Positions 1 to 7,739 of a DNA stretch of 64,000 nt are shown here, piece by piece. The first letter of the stretch is position 1; each line of letters starts with the position of its first letter. The stretch covers positions 1 through 64,000 of the forward strand of contig NZ_BAEO01000012.1 in assembly GCF_000314995.1 (NCBI RefSeq), given 5' to 3'. The notes under the pieces are model-generated. The model had not been told where the DNA came from, ran no database searches, and saw nothing but the letters and a program-made list of their open reading frames with translations. The translations under genes were made by a program, and so were the position numbers. The stretch comes from Paraglaciecola arctica BSs20135 (GTDB lineage: Bacteria > Pseudomonadota > Gammaproteobacteria > Enterobacterales > Alteromonadaceae).

Positions 1-429
1 GACTTGATCTTGTCCACTAGTACCGTCTTGCACTACTAGGGTGTATGTACCTGTCTGTGTTGTAGCTAAGTTGTGGATATTGGCAACCGTATTATTGTTT
101 GCGTAAGTTACATAAGAACCATCCGGTGCATATAAAGTCATTTTGGGATAGAAATCTGATTGTTGTAAATCAACCAGTTGAATATTGAGTCTTTCACCAG
201 TAGTCGAATTAAAAGTCCAACTGTCTTCCTCACCTGCAATAGAAATTGAACCAGTCACGGACCCACCATTATTTAAACTTGCTGCTTGGGCATAACTTGT
301 ACTTATAAAAAGCAACATCAAACTGCAAAGTAGCAACCAATAACTCTTTAAGGACCACTTTTGATACGCTGAGGGCGTGGCTTGTTGCTGCTGCAATCGT
401 CGATTAAAACTAACGTTTCTAGTTCCCAT
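1..429 (-). CDS. Secreted protein with PPC-like beta domain (3' part outside window)
   Basis: The reading frame is open from an ATG at 429 to the window edge (143 codons seen, no stop). A purine-rich AAAGGAAA lies just upstream of the ATG and supports this start. About 33 polar N-terminal residues precede a hydrophobic stretch (YWLLLCSLMLLFISTSYAQA), an extended signal peptide as is common on large secreted proteins. The mature part reads as a small beta domain (SVTGSISIAGEEDSWTFNST, then LYAPDGSYVTY and TYTLVVQDG), the pattern of bacterial pre-peptidase C-terminal (PPC) domains, which usually occur in extracellular enzymes or adhesins. The function of the complete protein cannot be told from this fragment. 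Confidence 0.75.
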   Translation of the reverse strand, partial: MGTRNVSFNRRLQQQQATPSAYQKWSLKSYWLLLCSLMLLFISTSYAQAASLNNGGSVTGSISIAGEEDSWTFNSTTGERLNIQLVDLQQSDFYPKMTLYAPDGSYVTYANNNTVANIHNLATTQTGTYTLVVQDGTSGQDQV

Positions 430-911
430 GATATTTCCTTTACATGTTTAGTTAGTGAAGTTCCGCAATAAAGCGAATACGCTGACCACCGAAGGCTCCT
501 CGGGTTTACCTAGTCATGCATCATTAGAATGGCACAATAAAAAAAGTTAAATAAACTCACCAGAAACTTAAATGGAGCAAACTGAACCAAACGAATACTT
601 AAGTGAACTGAAATGAATATAACGAAGATAAGCTAGCCACTTATCCATTGTGATGATGGGTAATAAAAGTGTTTTGCCTTTTGCCACCAGTCAGGATCAC
701 AATAGCGTTAGCTAAGGCAATTCAGATCCTAATACAGGTTAAATGTGGCGTATTCACCATCTTCTGTTACGACACCCAATATCCACCAGCGGATAATGGA
801 AAAGTAATTTACCAGCAATGGACGGCCAAATAACCGATGAGAAGACTTACCTAGGTTTTGTATGCGGGTTTAATGAACATGGCCGACGGCACATTTAAAG
901 TATTTAAATAG
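430..911. other. Intergenic region with leader hairpin, no convincing gene
   Basis: This 480-bp stretch carries the promoter and leader of the leftward gene ending at position 1. On the minus strand, about 60 nt before that start codon, lies a short hairpin with arms CCGAG and TTCGG (about 489-503). I compared the leader with the c-di-GMP-I (GEMM) consensus by eye and it does not match. A minus-strand reading frame of about 30 codons ending at 729 looks protein-like but has no start or ribosome site and may be a gene remnant. Confidence 0.4.
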
Positions 912-962
912 GGATTTATCAAGCCACCCATAACAAAGGATTTATCAAGCCACCCATAACAA
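912..962 (+). repeat. Two tandem REP-like units at left end of RAYT locus
   Basis: A 25-bp unit beginning GGATTTATC and containing the core AAGCCACCCATAA occurs at 912-936 and again at 938-962. A third full copy is at 1216-1240, preceded by a 13-bp partial copy at 1203-1215. The same 13-bp core occurs in inverted orientation at 2467-2479 and 2572-2584, on the other side of the transposase gene. Short palindromic-type elements in opposite orientation around a Y1 transposase gene are the expected layout of a RAYT and its REP substrate. No GTAG tetranucleotide, typical of classical REPs, was seen next to the core. Confidence 0.65.
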
Positions 963-1480
963 TGTGACTAAATAAAAAGACAAACTAGGCTTTAGTTAAG
1001 AAATAAATCAAAGGATTGATGTCATGCCCCAGCCACGTAGTAGTCAAATTTGTTTATCGGATACCCCATTTTATCATTGTGTTTCCCGTTGTGTGCGGCG
1101 TTCTTTTTTGTGCGGTGTGGATAGTTATTCAGGCCAAAGTTATGAACATCGCCGGGGGTGGGTTGAACAACGACTGTTGTTTTTATCATCTGTGTTTTCA
1201 ATGGATTTATCAAGCGGATTTATCAAGCCACCCATAACAATTTGACTAAATATAAAGACGAGCTAGGCTTTGATTAGGAAATAAATCAAAGGATTGATGT
1301 CATGCCCCAGCCACGTAGTAGTCAAATTTGTTTATCGGATACCCCCTATTACCATTGTGTTTCCCGCTGTGTACGGCGTTCTTTTTTGTGCGGTGTGGAT
1401 AGTTATTCAGGTCAAAGTTATGAACATCGCCGTGAGTGGGTTGAACAACGACTGTTGTTTTTATCATCTGTGTTTTCAAT
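963..1480 (+). repeat. Tandem duplication, period 278 bp (RAYT 5' region)
   Basis: Positions 963-1202 and 1241-1480 are near-identical direct repeats (a handful of mismatches) covering the RAYT leader and its first 59 codons. The left copy breaks off in the codons for SVFS and joins directly to REP-like units at 1203-1240; the right copy continues into the full gene. The junction exactly at REP units suggests the duplication arose through the transposase acting on its own ends or by recombination between REP units. Confidence 0.85.
1024..1202 (+). pseudogene. Truncated 5' copy of RAYT transposase
   Basis: Starting at the ATG at 1024, this frame encodes the same first 59 residues as the complete transposase at 1302-2282, with two visible differences (F for Y in TPFYHC, G for E in HRRGW). 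It then runs into REP-like sequence, and the frame continues for only a few non-homologous codons. It lacks the HVH catalytic motif (residues 71-73 of the full protein) and everything after it, so it cannot be active. It is the left copy of a 278-bp tandem duplication. Confidence 0.85.
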
Positions 1481-2282
1481 TGATATATGTGCTTATGCTG
1501 TGATGAGTAATCATGTGCATGTGGTGTTACACGTAGATGTGCAACAAGTTCAGGCTTGGACAGATAGTGAAGTGGTTGAGCGCTGGCACCGTCTACATAA
1601 AGGCACATTGCTCACGCAAATGTTTGTAAGAGGTGACACGTTAAGCCAAAGTCAACAACTCACCTTAGATGACACCATAATCGAGTATCGCAAGCGCTTA
1701 CATGATATTAGCTGGCTGATGCGTAATTTGAATGAATACATTGCCCGCGAAGCTAACAAAGAAGATGACTGTACAGGTCGATTCTGGGAAGGACGGTTTA
1801 AATCACAGGCTTTATTAGATGAAGCGGCCTTACTGGCCTGTATGGCCTATGTTGACTTAAACCCTATTCGAACCAAGATAGCGGATACCCCAGAAACCTC
1901 AAAGCATACCAGTATTAAAAAACGTTTAGAATCGATAAAAGACCCCATCACAACACCTTCACTGATGTCTTTTATCGGCAATCCTAGACAAGATATGCCA
2001 AAAGGCATCGCTTTCTCACTCAAAGACTATTGTGAGTTAGTGGATATAACAGGCAGAATAATCAGAAATGACAAAGCAGGCCATATTGACCATCAACAAC
2101 AACCCATCTTACAAAGGTTAGGCCTATCAGACGAACAATGGCTCACCCTCACCACTGAGTTTGAAAAGCATTTTTGTTATGCTGCAGGAGCAGAAATGAT
2201 GATGAACCAGTTCAAAGCGCACACAGGCCATCAACGTATTCGAGGTATGGGTAAAGCAAAAACTCTGCTACGCTGCGCATAA
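1302..2282 (+). CDS. REP-associated tyrosine transposase (RAYT, Y1/HUH family)
   Basis: A 326-residue protein of the Y1 transposase family found as single domesticated or semi-mobile genes beside REP sequences. Visible family marks are the opening SSQICLSDTPYYHCVSRC, the HUH metal-binding motif SNHVHVV (HVH at 71-73), FWEGRFKSQ at 161-169 and MAYVDLNPIR at 181-190, whose Y183 is the likely catalytic tyrosine. The enzyme is expected to nick and rejoin single-stranded REP DNA. REP-like 13-mers lie upstream (912-962, 1216-1240) and inverted downstream (2467-2479, 2572-2584). The gene looks intact, while a truncated copy precedes it. Alternative start codons nearby are less likely, since the duplicated leader ends at this ATG. 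Confidence 0.9.
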   Translation: MPQPRSSQICLSDTPYYHCVSRCVRRSFLCGVDSYSGQSYEHRREWVEQRLLFLSSVFSIDICAYAVMSNHVHVVLHVDVQQVQAWTDSEVVERWHRLHKGTLLTQMFVRGDTLSQSQQLTLDDTIIEYRKRLHDISWLMRNLNEYIAREANKEDDCTGRFWEGRFKSQALLDEAALLACMAYVDLNPIRTKIADTPETSKHTSIKKRLESIKDPITTPSLMSFIGNPRQDMPKGIAFSLKDYCELVDITGRIIRNDKAGHIDHQQQPILQRLGLSDEQWLTLTTEFEKHFCYAAGAEMMMNQFKAHTGHQRIRGMGKAKTLLRCA

Positions 2283-2383
2283 CCTACCTTAATAAAGCGG
2301 TTAACTTATCAACGATAAGGCACAGTTGTGCTCACAACCCCGATAAATACCTATTATTCCCACCAAATAGGCTGAAACTAACT

Positions 2384-2593
2384 CTCAGCCTCCATACCTC
2401 AATCAATCCAAGTCATTTTCACGCTTAAAATCGATATTGAATATTTTGGTTAGTCTCAAAATCTAATTATGGGTGGCTTGGTAAAATGCTCAGCCTCCAT
2501 ACCTCAATCAATCCAAGTCATTTTCACGCTTAAAATCGATATTGAATATTTTGGTTAGTCTCAAAATCTAATTATGGGTGGCTTGGTAAAATG
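2384..2593 (+). repeat. Tandem 105-bp direct repeat with inverted REP core
   Basis: Two apparently identical copies of a 105-bp unit lie head to tail (2384-2488 and 2489-2593). Each begins CTCAGCCTCCATACC and ends with TTATGGGTGGCTT, the reverse complement of the REP-like core at the left side of the transposase locus, followed by GGTAAAATG. The duplication mirrors the one on the left side of the gene: both duplicated segments are bounded by a REP-like core. Confidence 0.85.
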
Positions 2594-2606
2594 GCTGCTT
2601 GGTAAA

Positions 2607-2795
2607 ATGGCTCAGCATAAACAAGCTGTTATCAATCTGATTGAGACTCAATTATCTGCAGAAGATAAGACTAAAGCCGAACAAATCGGCTTGTTAGTTG
2701 AAGGGGCCATTGTGATGGCACACACAAGGGGGGCAAAACACTCAGCGCTTATAGCAAAAGAAATGGCTCAGAATTTGATTTCGGTAGTCTTTTAA
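2607..2795 (+). pseudogene. Probable C-terminal remnant of a TetR-family regulator
   Basis: This 62-codon frame begins immediately after the REP-like repeat and has no clear ribosome-binding site. The residues resemble the last two helices of TetR-type ligand domains: KAEQIGLLVEGAIVMAHTRG, then a helix with ALIAKEMAQNLI to the end. No helix-turn-helix half is present upstream; the RAYT locus sits there instead. The simplest reading is that the transposase element, or a rearrangement at it, removed the 5' part of a TetR gene. A genuine small protein is possible but less likely. The family call rests on pattern only. Confidence 0.5.
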
Positions 2796-3020
2796 ACCAG
2801 CATCACTCAGAAGTTAGAAGCAAAAGAATTTGAACCACAGAGACACAGAGAGCACAGAGGAAAAGCTGGTGAAAAAGAGGGTTGTTATTGAATTGAGGGG
2901 CTAGAGCTAACAAATAATCTAAACAAAATCCGTCATAGCAGAAATGAACATCCAGAAATTCAATATGACTAACAATTAAGCCAATAAACTAGGTCTTTTT
3001 AATATGCTGTGCGATCTGGT
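2796..3020. other. Intergenic, contains CACAGAG-rich tract
   Basis: No gene is visible. At about 2833-2858 there is a purine-rich run with repeated CACAGAG (ACCACAGAGACACAGAG, then AGCACAGAGG), a type of short tract that recurs between genes in many bacterial genomes. Its role here is unknown. Confidence 0.4.
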
Positions 3021-3065
3021 GTGGTAGTGTTTAAAATATCAAACTCATATTTTAAACACTACCAC
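3021..3065. repeat. Perfect 19-bp inverted repeat just upstream of the lipoprotein hydrolase gene
   Basis: GTGGTAGTGTTTAAAATAT at 3021-3039 is matched base for base by its reverse complement at 3047-3065, with a 7-nt loop. The structure ends 15 bp before the ATG at 3081, so the transcript would carry a strong hairpin close to its ribosome-binding site (AGGAT). There is no T-tract typical of a terminator for the rightward direction. It could be a leader hairpin, a very symmetrical operator, or a small mobile palindrome. Confidence 0.8.
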
Positions 3066-3080
3066 CTATAGGATATTTTC

Positions 3081-3908
3081 ATGGTGAAAATCGTACTAAT
3101 CGTCGGCACACTGCTTGTTACAGGCTGTAGCTCTGTCGTTAAAACAAATGATTTATTAATGATAAATACTAAGAAAACACCAATCAATATCACCGCTATT
3201 TCAAACGGAGATTGGTTCGAACCGGCAATCCATAAAGTAGAAGATATTGCTATTACACATGATGACGGAATTACGACCAGAGGCTTACACCTGTCAGTCA
3301 AAGACTCTAAATATGTAGTGATTTACTTTGGCGGAAACTCTTTTCGTATTCAGGATGCAGGCATTGGCCTAACAAGACGATTTGCACAGCTAGGTGTGGA
3401 TTTTGTTTGGATGGACTATCGAGGCTTAGGTGCAAGTGATGGCATTCCATCTATCGATACATTGAAAAAAGATGCGATTAGCACTCATAATTTTGTTCAA
3501 CAGTACGATAAAAAAATTATTTTGCACGGTGTTTCAATGGGCAGTTTACTTGCTGCAAATATAGCTGCGAGTGACAACGATATCCACGCATTGGTATTAG
3601 AGGCGGCTATTTCTGACGTTGAGTCGTTAGTAAAAGGGATGGCTCCCTCTTGGAAAACGGTAGAGGTCGATCCCGAGTTAAAGGGTATCAGCAATGAAGA
3701 GTTTATTGCTAAATATGAAGGACCTCTGCTCTTCATCGTTGGCGAGGACGACTCAGTTACACCTAGTGATAACACACGAAAGTTATTTAACACCTCACCG
3801 TCAAATCAGAAAAGTTTTATAGTAGTGTTAAACGCCTCTCATGTTAATTCGATGACGTTCGATCAAGCATTCAACGAATATGCTTCGTTTCTTAAGAGCT
3901 TAAATTAG
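3081..3908 (+). CDS. Lipoprotein alpha/beta hydrolase (BEM46-like)
   Basis: A 275-residue protein with a lipoprotein signal (hydrophobic IVLIVGTLLVTGC, predicted lipidated C16). The alpha/beta hydrolase fold is shown by YFGGNSF, WMDYRGLGASDG, the nucleophile elbow LHGVSMGS (serine near residue 151), an acid in VGEDDSVTPS and the C-terminal histidine in LNASHVNS. These are marks of the BEM46/serine aminopeptidase S33-like hydrolases; the substrate is unknown. The mature protein would sit on a membrane facing the periplasm. It stands alone, convergent with the cupin gene, and has a strong palindrome in its leader. Confidence 0.8.
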   Translation: MVKIVLIVGTLLVTGCSSVVKTNDLLMINTKKTPINITAISNGDWFEPAIHKVEDIAITHDDGITTRGLHLSVKDSKYVVIYFGGNSFRIQDAGIGLTRRFAQLGVDFVWMDYRGLGASDGIPSIDTLKKDAISTHNFVQQYDKKIILHGVSMGSLLAANIAASDNDIHALVLEAAISDVESLVKGMAPSWKTVEVDPELKGISNEEFIAKYEGPLLFIVGEDDSVTPSDNTRKLFNTSPSNQKSFIVVLNASHVNSMTFDQAFNEYASFLKSLN

Positions 3909-3978
3909 CTCTTTTTGCGAAAAACTCAGTCTGATATCTGTTAAAATTCCTATCAGGTTGAGTACCAATTAATATAAT

Positions 3979-4671
3979 TTAAGCATTTTGTACCCGTGAA
4001 ATTTGTTTATCTACATCCACTAAATGCCCAGTTTTGAGCCAGACTTTTGCTCCTTTGTTACCTGCTTTTGCCTTGATTTCACTATTTATTGGAACTCGTA
4101 ACCAGCTGTGTTTCACTAACGTATCGGATTGCTCATCTAAGGTGCCTTCCAATACAAGCAGCTCTGCGCCACCTTTCACATTTAGTGATATTTCTGCTTC
4201 AGGCTCAAAATACAGCAAACTCACCTCTTCGAACGCATCTTTATATAAAGGTGTCACAGCAACTTTGCTAAAATCTGGATGTGCAATGTTTGCCATAAAA
4301 TCAGTTTGTAAGCGTATTTGAGTTCTGTCTTCCATTTGAAACTGCCATAGTTTTACAAAAATAACACAACCATTTCTAGAGCTTGGTTGATGCCTAGATT
4401 GTGGTGGGTTTCTTATATAGGAGCCAGTAGGAAAATCGCCATGTTCATCTTGAAATACACCATCAAGTACAATAAATTCTTCACCACCTGTATGCACATG
4501 GGGTGAAAATTCACTGCCAGGGGCGTAGCGCACTATGCTAGTTGCACGTGCCACTTCACCTCCTACTCTATCAAGTGGTTTTCTATCTACACCTGGCATA
4601 GGTGATGGGATCCACTCAAGTGACTCACTATGTACTACAACACGTTGACTAAAATCGGCTGCAATTTTCAT
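3979..4671 (-). CDS. ChrR-like double-cupin protein
   Basis: A 230-residue protein with two cupin repeats. The first carries the metal-binding pattern SPHVHTGGEEFIVLDG (H58, H60, E64 or E65) followed by GSYIRNPPQSRH; the second, from about residue 130, has lost most histidines (EISLNVKGGAELLVLEG). This is the arrangement of the cupin domain of ChrR, the zinc anti-sigma factor of the singlet-oxygen response, but the N-terminal zinc-binding anti-sigma domain is missing, so this is a stand-alone ChrR-like cupin. It follows the glutathione S-transferase gene by 29 bp on the same strand, so the two are probably co-transcribed and share the TetR control. Confidence 0.82.
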   Translation of the reverse strand: MKIAADFSQRVVVHSESLEWIPSPMPGVDRKPLDRVGGEVARATSIVRYAPGSEFSPHVHTGGEEFIVLDGVFQDEHGDFPTGSYIRNPPQSRHQPSSRNGCVIFVKLWQFQMEDRTQIRLQTDFMANIAHPDFSKVAVTPLYKDAFEEVSLLYFEPEAEISLNVKGGAELLVLEGTLDEQSDTLVKHSWLRVPINSEIKAKAGNKGAKVWLKTGHLVDVDKQISRVQNA

Positions 4672-4700
4672 TTCTGACTCCTAAATATTAGTATTTTTAC

Positions 4701-5321
4701 TTAACCAGCAACACTTGGTCGTTTAGCTACATTTTCTTGCCATGCAACTAAATGTGTTAGCTCACTAGGTATGGCGATTTGGGCAAACCCAGCAAAAACT
4801 AGCCCAGCAAATAACGTTATATCTGCAACACTAAATACGTCACCAGCAACAAATTGTGAGTTACCTAATACATCATTAAAATACACTAAACCTTGGCGTG
4901 CTTTTTCTCCTTGTATATTACCCCATTCTTTATTTTGATAGGTTTCAAGCACTGGGCCTAAACCATCAGTTGCATGGTGAAAATATGTAGCTACCGCATC
5001 GAGTACCGTGGACTCAGCTCGTTTTTGCATCATGCTGATGATTGCACGTTCTTTGGCAGTTGTGCCTGTTAAAGAATCGCCTGCAAATTCAGTATCGATA
5101 TACTCAATAATTGCCGAACATTCAGATATAAAGGTGCCGTCATCTAATTCAAGCACAGGCACAGCCCCTAATGGGTTTTTAGCCAAAAAGGCATCAGTAC
5201 GGTGCTCACCATTCATTAAATCTACAGCAATGAACTCAACATTCGAAGTAGCATTTTTTTCTGCTAATGCAATACGTACTCTAAGTGGATTTGGAAAGTT
5301 TTCTACGTCATATATTTTCAT
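4701..5321 (-). CDS. Glutathione S-transferase
   Basis: A 206-residue cytosolic GST. The N-terminal thioredoxin-like domain shows MKIYDVENFPNPLRVRIALA, the cis-proline loop GAVPVLELDDG and the glutathione-binding SECSAIIEYID; the helical C-terminal domain ends with the conserved VADITLFAGLVFAG region. Such enzymes conjugate glutathione to electrophiles. It heads a leftward two-gene unit with the ChrR-like cupin and is divergent from a TetR regulator, with a perfect palindrome in the shared intergenic region. The class and substrate cannot be set from sequence alone. Confidence 0.9.
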   Translation of the reverse strand: MKIYDVENFPNPLRVRIALAEKNATSNVEFIAVDLMNGEHRTDAFLAKNPLGAVPVLELDDGTFISECSAIIEYIDTEFAGDSLTGTTAKERAIISMMQKRAESTVLDAVATYFHHATDGLGPVLETYQNKEWGNIQGEKARQGLVYFNDVLGNSQFVAGDVFSVADITLFAGLVFAGFAQIAIPSELTHLVAWQENVAKRPSVAG

Positions 5322-5387
5322 AGGTTTACCTCTATTGAATAAGTTTTAAATGAATTACCAGCTAGCCACACTTTACTTAACCACAAT

Positions 5388-5405
5388 CTACCTACTGATA
5401 GGTAG
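5388..5405. promoter_or_regulatory. Palindromic operator between GST and tetR genes
   Basis: CTACCTACTGATAGGTAG consists of 7-bp perfect arms with a 4-bp centre, the size and symmetry expected of a TetR-family operator. It lies 67 bp before the GST start and 45 bp before the first possible tetR start, so one bound dimer could control both divergent promoters. The binding protein is inferred from proximity. Confidence 0.7.
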
Positions 5406-5449
5406 GTTATATTATTTAATTTATACTAAGTCAATGTTTAAAATAAAGA

Positions 5450-6091
5450 GTGGTGATCAAACATGACGAAAGTAACGTGGAAAAAGAACCTGAAAATAAT
5501 GAAAATATGCTCTTGCTTGTAAATAACAATCTGCCAGTTGATAATGCCGTCACACTGTTCGGAAATATGAAAATGACCAAAAAAGAAGCTCTATTAAAAG
5601 CGGCAGAAGATAAGGTACGCCAAGGTGGCTATAGTAATTTTAGCTTTAGGGAGCTTGCTAACGAAGTAGGTATTAAAAGTGCGAGTGTGCACTATCATTT
5701 TCCGACAAAAGCCGATTTAGGTGCCGAGCTTGCACATCAATATACGAATTCATTTTTAGCCGCATTAGGCGATCCAGCCAATATTAAGGCCAGCGGCATA
5801 AACCCTATCGATGTATACACTCAACTTTTTAGAAGTGCATTAATCACCGATGACAAAATGTGTTTATGTGGATTATTAGGCGCACAAAGTGAAAGCCTAC
5901 CAGACAAAGTACGCCTCGAAGTAAAACGTTTTTTTAATGAAAATTTGGCTTGGTTAACGGCTGCACATACTGCCAACGGCGAACATGATCCGGCACGCGC
6001 AGCTATTGTTACTATCAGTTTGCTTGAAGGCGCCATGATGATAAGCAAAGCCCTTAACGATCACAGTTACTTTGAAAGTGTGACTCAGTAA
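5450..6091 (+). CDS. TetR-family transcriptional regulator
   Basis: The DNA-binding helix-turn-helix is clear: KEALLKAAEDKVRQGGYSNF, FRELANEVGIKSASVHYHFP and TKADLGAELA. The C-terminal ligand domain ends with a LLEGAMMISKALND-type helix. The frame opens at a GTG at 5450, but the conserved part begins at MTKKEALL (ATG 5573, with GGAAA seven bases upstream), so the first 41 residues may not be translated. Divergent from the GST-cupin pair with a palindromic operator in between, it is most likely an autoregulated repressor of that pair, induced by an electrophile or related ligand (inference). Confidence 0.85.
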   Translation: MVIKHDESNVEKEPENNENMLLLVNNNLPVDNAVTLFGNMKMTKKEALLKAAEDKVRQGGYSNFSFRELANEVGIKSASVHYHFPTKADLGAELAHQYTNSFLAALGDPANIKASGINPIDVYTQLFRSALITDDKMCLCGLLGAQSESLPDKVRLEVKRFFNENLAWLTAAHTANGEHDPARAAIVTISLLEGAMMISKALNDHSYFESVTQ

Positions 6092-6261
6092 TTTTAATAT
6101 ACATTTAGGTGATATTGGCTATCTACTTAATACACTTGAGATGTCGAAAGTCTTGTTTTTACCATTCATTTTTAGCTTGTTCGATTTTAAAATAAATATT
6201 TATTTGAACAAAAATAGACAAGTCATAGGTCTTCTCTGAGCTAATCTATATCGAGATACTC

Positions 6262-7323
6262 ATGAAATTACCAATACTGCTATTTAAAGCTAAGCCAATA
6301 GAATCAATACTCCCTTTAATTTCTAATCAAGTACTGCGTTCTTTATCCTTACTCACAACTTTAGTGATGTTTATCAGCATAATATTTGTTTTCTTAGTAA
6401 CACTCACATCTAAGGTTAATGCTGCTGACGCTGCTTGGCCTTCAAAAACCTCTTACCGTTATGCGGCCATACAAGGAAAACAAATTTTTTACCGAGAAGC
6501 CGGTGAACAACATAAACAAACAATAGTGTTGTTACATGGTTACCCGTCGTCTTCACATACCTATCGCGAACTGATACCGCTGTTGTCTGGGCGTTATCAT
6601 GTTATTGCACCTGATTATTTAGGCTCAGGTTATAGTGAACGCCCTGACCCAGCAGAGCAAAAATATACCTTTGATTTATTAGCAAAATACGTAAATGGGT
6701 TACTTGAGAATCTTAAAGTAGAGCGATATAGCTTATATATTCAAGACTTTGGCGCGCCTGTTGGTTTTAGAATGTTATTAAACAATCCAGATAAACTAGA
6801 TAGGCTTATTGTACAAAATGGTAATGCATATTTGGCGGGTTTAACGCCATCTAGACAGGCGTTCTTTAAACAAGCTAATCAGGATAGATCACAAGCTCAG
6901 CTAGATAAGCTTTATTCGTTTACCGGTGAGCAAGCTATTATCAACAAGCAGTATTTACGTGACGTGCCTAACAATACAGCCATTATGAACCCAGATAGTT
7001 GGACTCACGATTTACATTTTTTACAAACTAAAAAAGACCGTCTAATTCAAGTTCAATTAGTACAAGATTATTACAATAACCTACTGGATTATCCAAAGTG
7101 GCAAGCCTACTTACGAAAATATCAACCACCCACACTAATTGTATGGGGTAACAAAGATCCAGCTTTTATCGCCGCAGGAGCACAAGCCTACTTAAAAGAT
7201 GTGCCAAAGGCAGAGTTACACTTGTTAGATTCAGGACATTTTACAGTGGAAGAAAAGCCTGTAAAAGTCGCAAAATATATAGTTAATTTTATGGAGGGCA
7301 GCAGCTCCAAGATAGATAAGTAA
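6262..7323 (+). CDS. Exported alpha/beta hydrolase, epoxide hydrolase/haloalkane dehalogenase-like
   Basis: A 353-residue protein with a hydrophobic N-terminal segment (residues about 29-50) ending KVNAADAA, a signal peptide or anchor, so the enzyme is probably periplasmic. The hydrolase core has the oxyanion motif LHGYPSSS (92-97), PDYLGSGYSERP, a nucleophile elbow QDFGAPVGF in which D162 replaces serine, and a C-terminal histidine in LDSGHFTVEEKP. An aspartate nucleophile is the hallmark of epoxide hydrolases and haloalkane dehalogenases. It lies downstream of the TetR gene on the same strand and would suit a detoxification block, but the 170-bp gap suggests its own promoter. Confidence 0.82.
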   Translation: MKLPILLFKAKPIESILPLISNQVLRSLSLLTTLVMFISIIFVFLVTLTSKVNAADAAWPSKTSYRYAAIQGKQIFYREAGEQHKQTIVLLHGYPSSSHTYRELIPLLSGRYHVIAPDYLGSGYSERPDPAEQKYTFDLLAKYVNGLLENLKVERYSLYIQDFGAPVGFRMLLNNPDKLDRLIVQNGNAYLAGLTPSRQAFFKQANQDRSQAQLDKLYSFTGEQAIINKQYLRDVPNNTAIMNPDSWTHDLHFLQTKKDRLIQVQLVQDYYNNLLDYPKWQAYLRKYQPPTLIVWGNKDPAFIAAGAQAYLKDVPKAELHLLDSGHFTVEEKPVKVAKYIVNFMEGSSSKIDK

Positions 7324-7739
7324 TGCATTATGACGAATCTTGGGGTTATAACGAGGAGCTTGTGGGGCTGAAATCGAGTTAATACCTATAAACCTTTTAA
7401 ACTTTTTTGTTTGGGGTTTACTTAAAATATCATGGCTGTCTTCGTAATCTTTAGCTGGCAAAATAAAACTACCAGAATCATTAACCCCTTTGATTTTAAA
7501 AGCCGTGGGCTAATTTTCTTTCGTAAAACAACTAGATTGAGTAACAGAATATTAACCATGACTGTCTTTATAATTGCCGATTTTCTCAGTGGTAAGAAGC
7601 TTTAGTCTTTTGCTTTTATCTACTGCTTTTTCGTCAAAGGCTGAATTTCCCTTATGTGCCATAGCGGTCGTTGGTTTAGTGATAAATCAGCGGCTCTAAC
7701 CCCACCGATTTCTACACGTTATGCAAAGCCGCAACGACT
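7324..7739. other. Intergenic between convergent genes; no supported gene
   Basis: No well-supported gene or clear terminator is visible. A 36-codon minus-strand frame (7552-7662) starts with MAHKGNSAFDEKA but lacks a ribosome site. The region separates the rightward hydrolase from the leftward secreted-protein gene. Confidence 0.4.

Noticed and set aside
430-540. c-di-GMP-I riboswitch in the leader of the first gene
   Set aside because: The sequence does not contain the conserved GEMM core in the right order; only a short hairpin is present.
729-845. Minus-strand frame of about 38 codons resembling a gene remnant
   Set aside because: No start codon, no ribosome site and an upstream stop; could be decayed coding sequence but cannot be supported.
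912-1240. Repeated 25-bp units that could suggest a CRISPR array
   Set aside because: Only three full units with no regular unique spacers; they are REP-like ends of the transposase locus and part of a larger tandem duplication.
7231-7461. 76-codon minus-strand frame overlapping the epoxide-hydrolase-like gene end
   Set aside because: It overlaps the conserved histidine region of a real gene by 90 bp and shows no domain or signal.
7552-7662. 36-codon minus-strand frame MAHKGNSAFDEKA...
   Set aside because: Composition is protein-like, but there is no ribosome-binding site and no family; too short to call.
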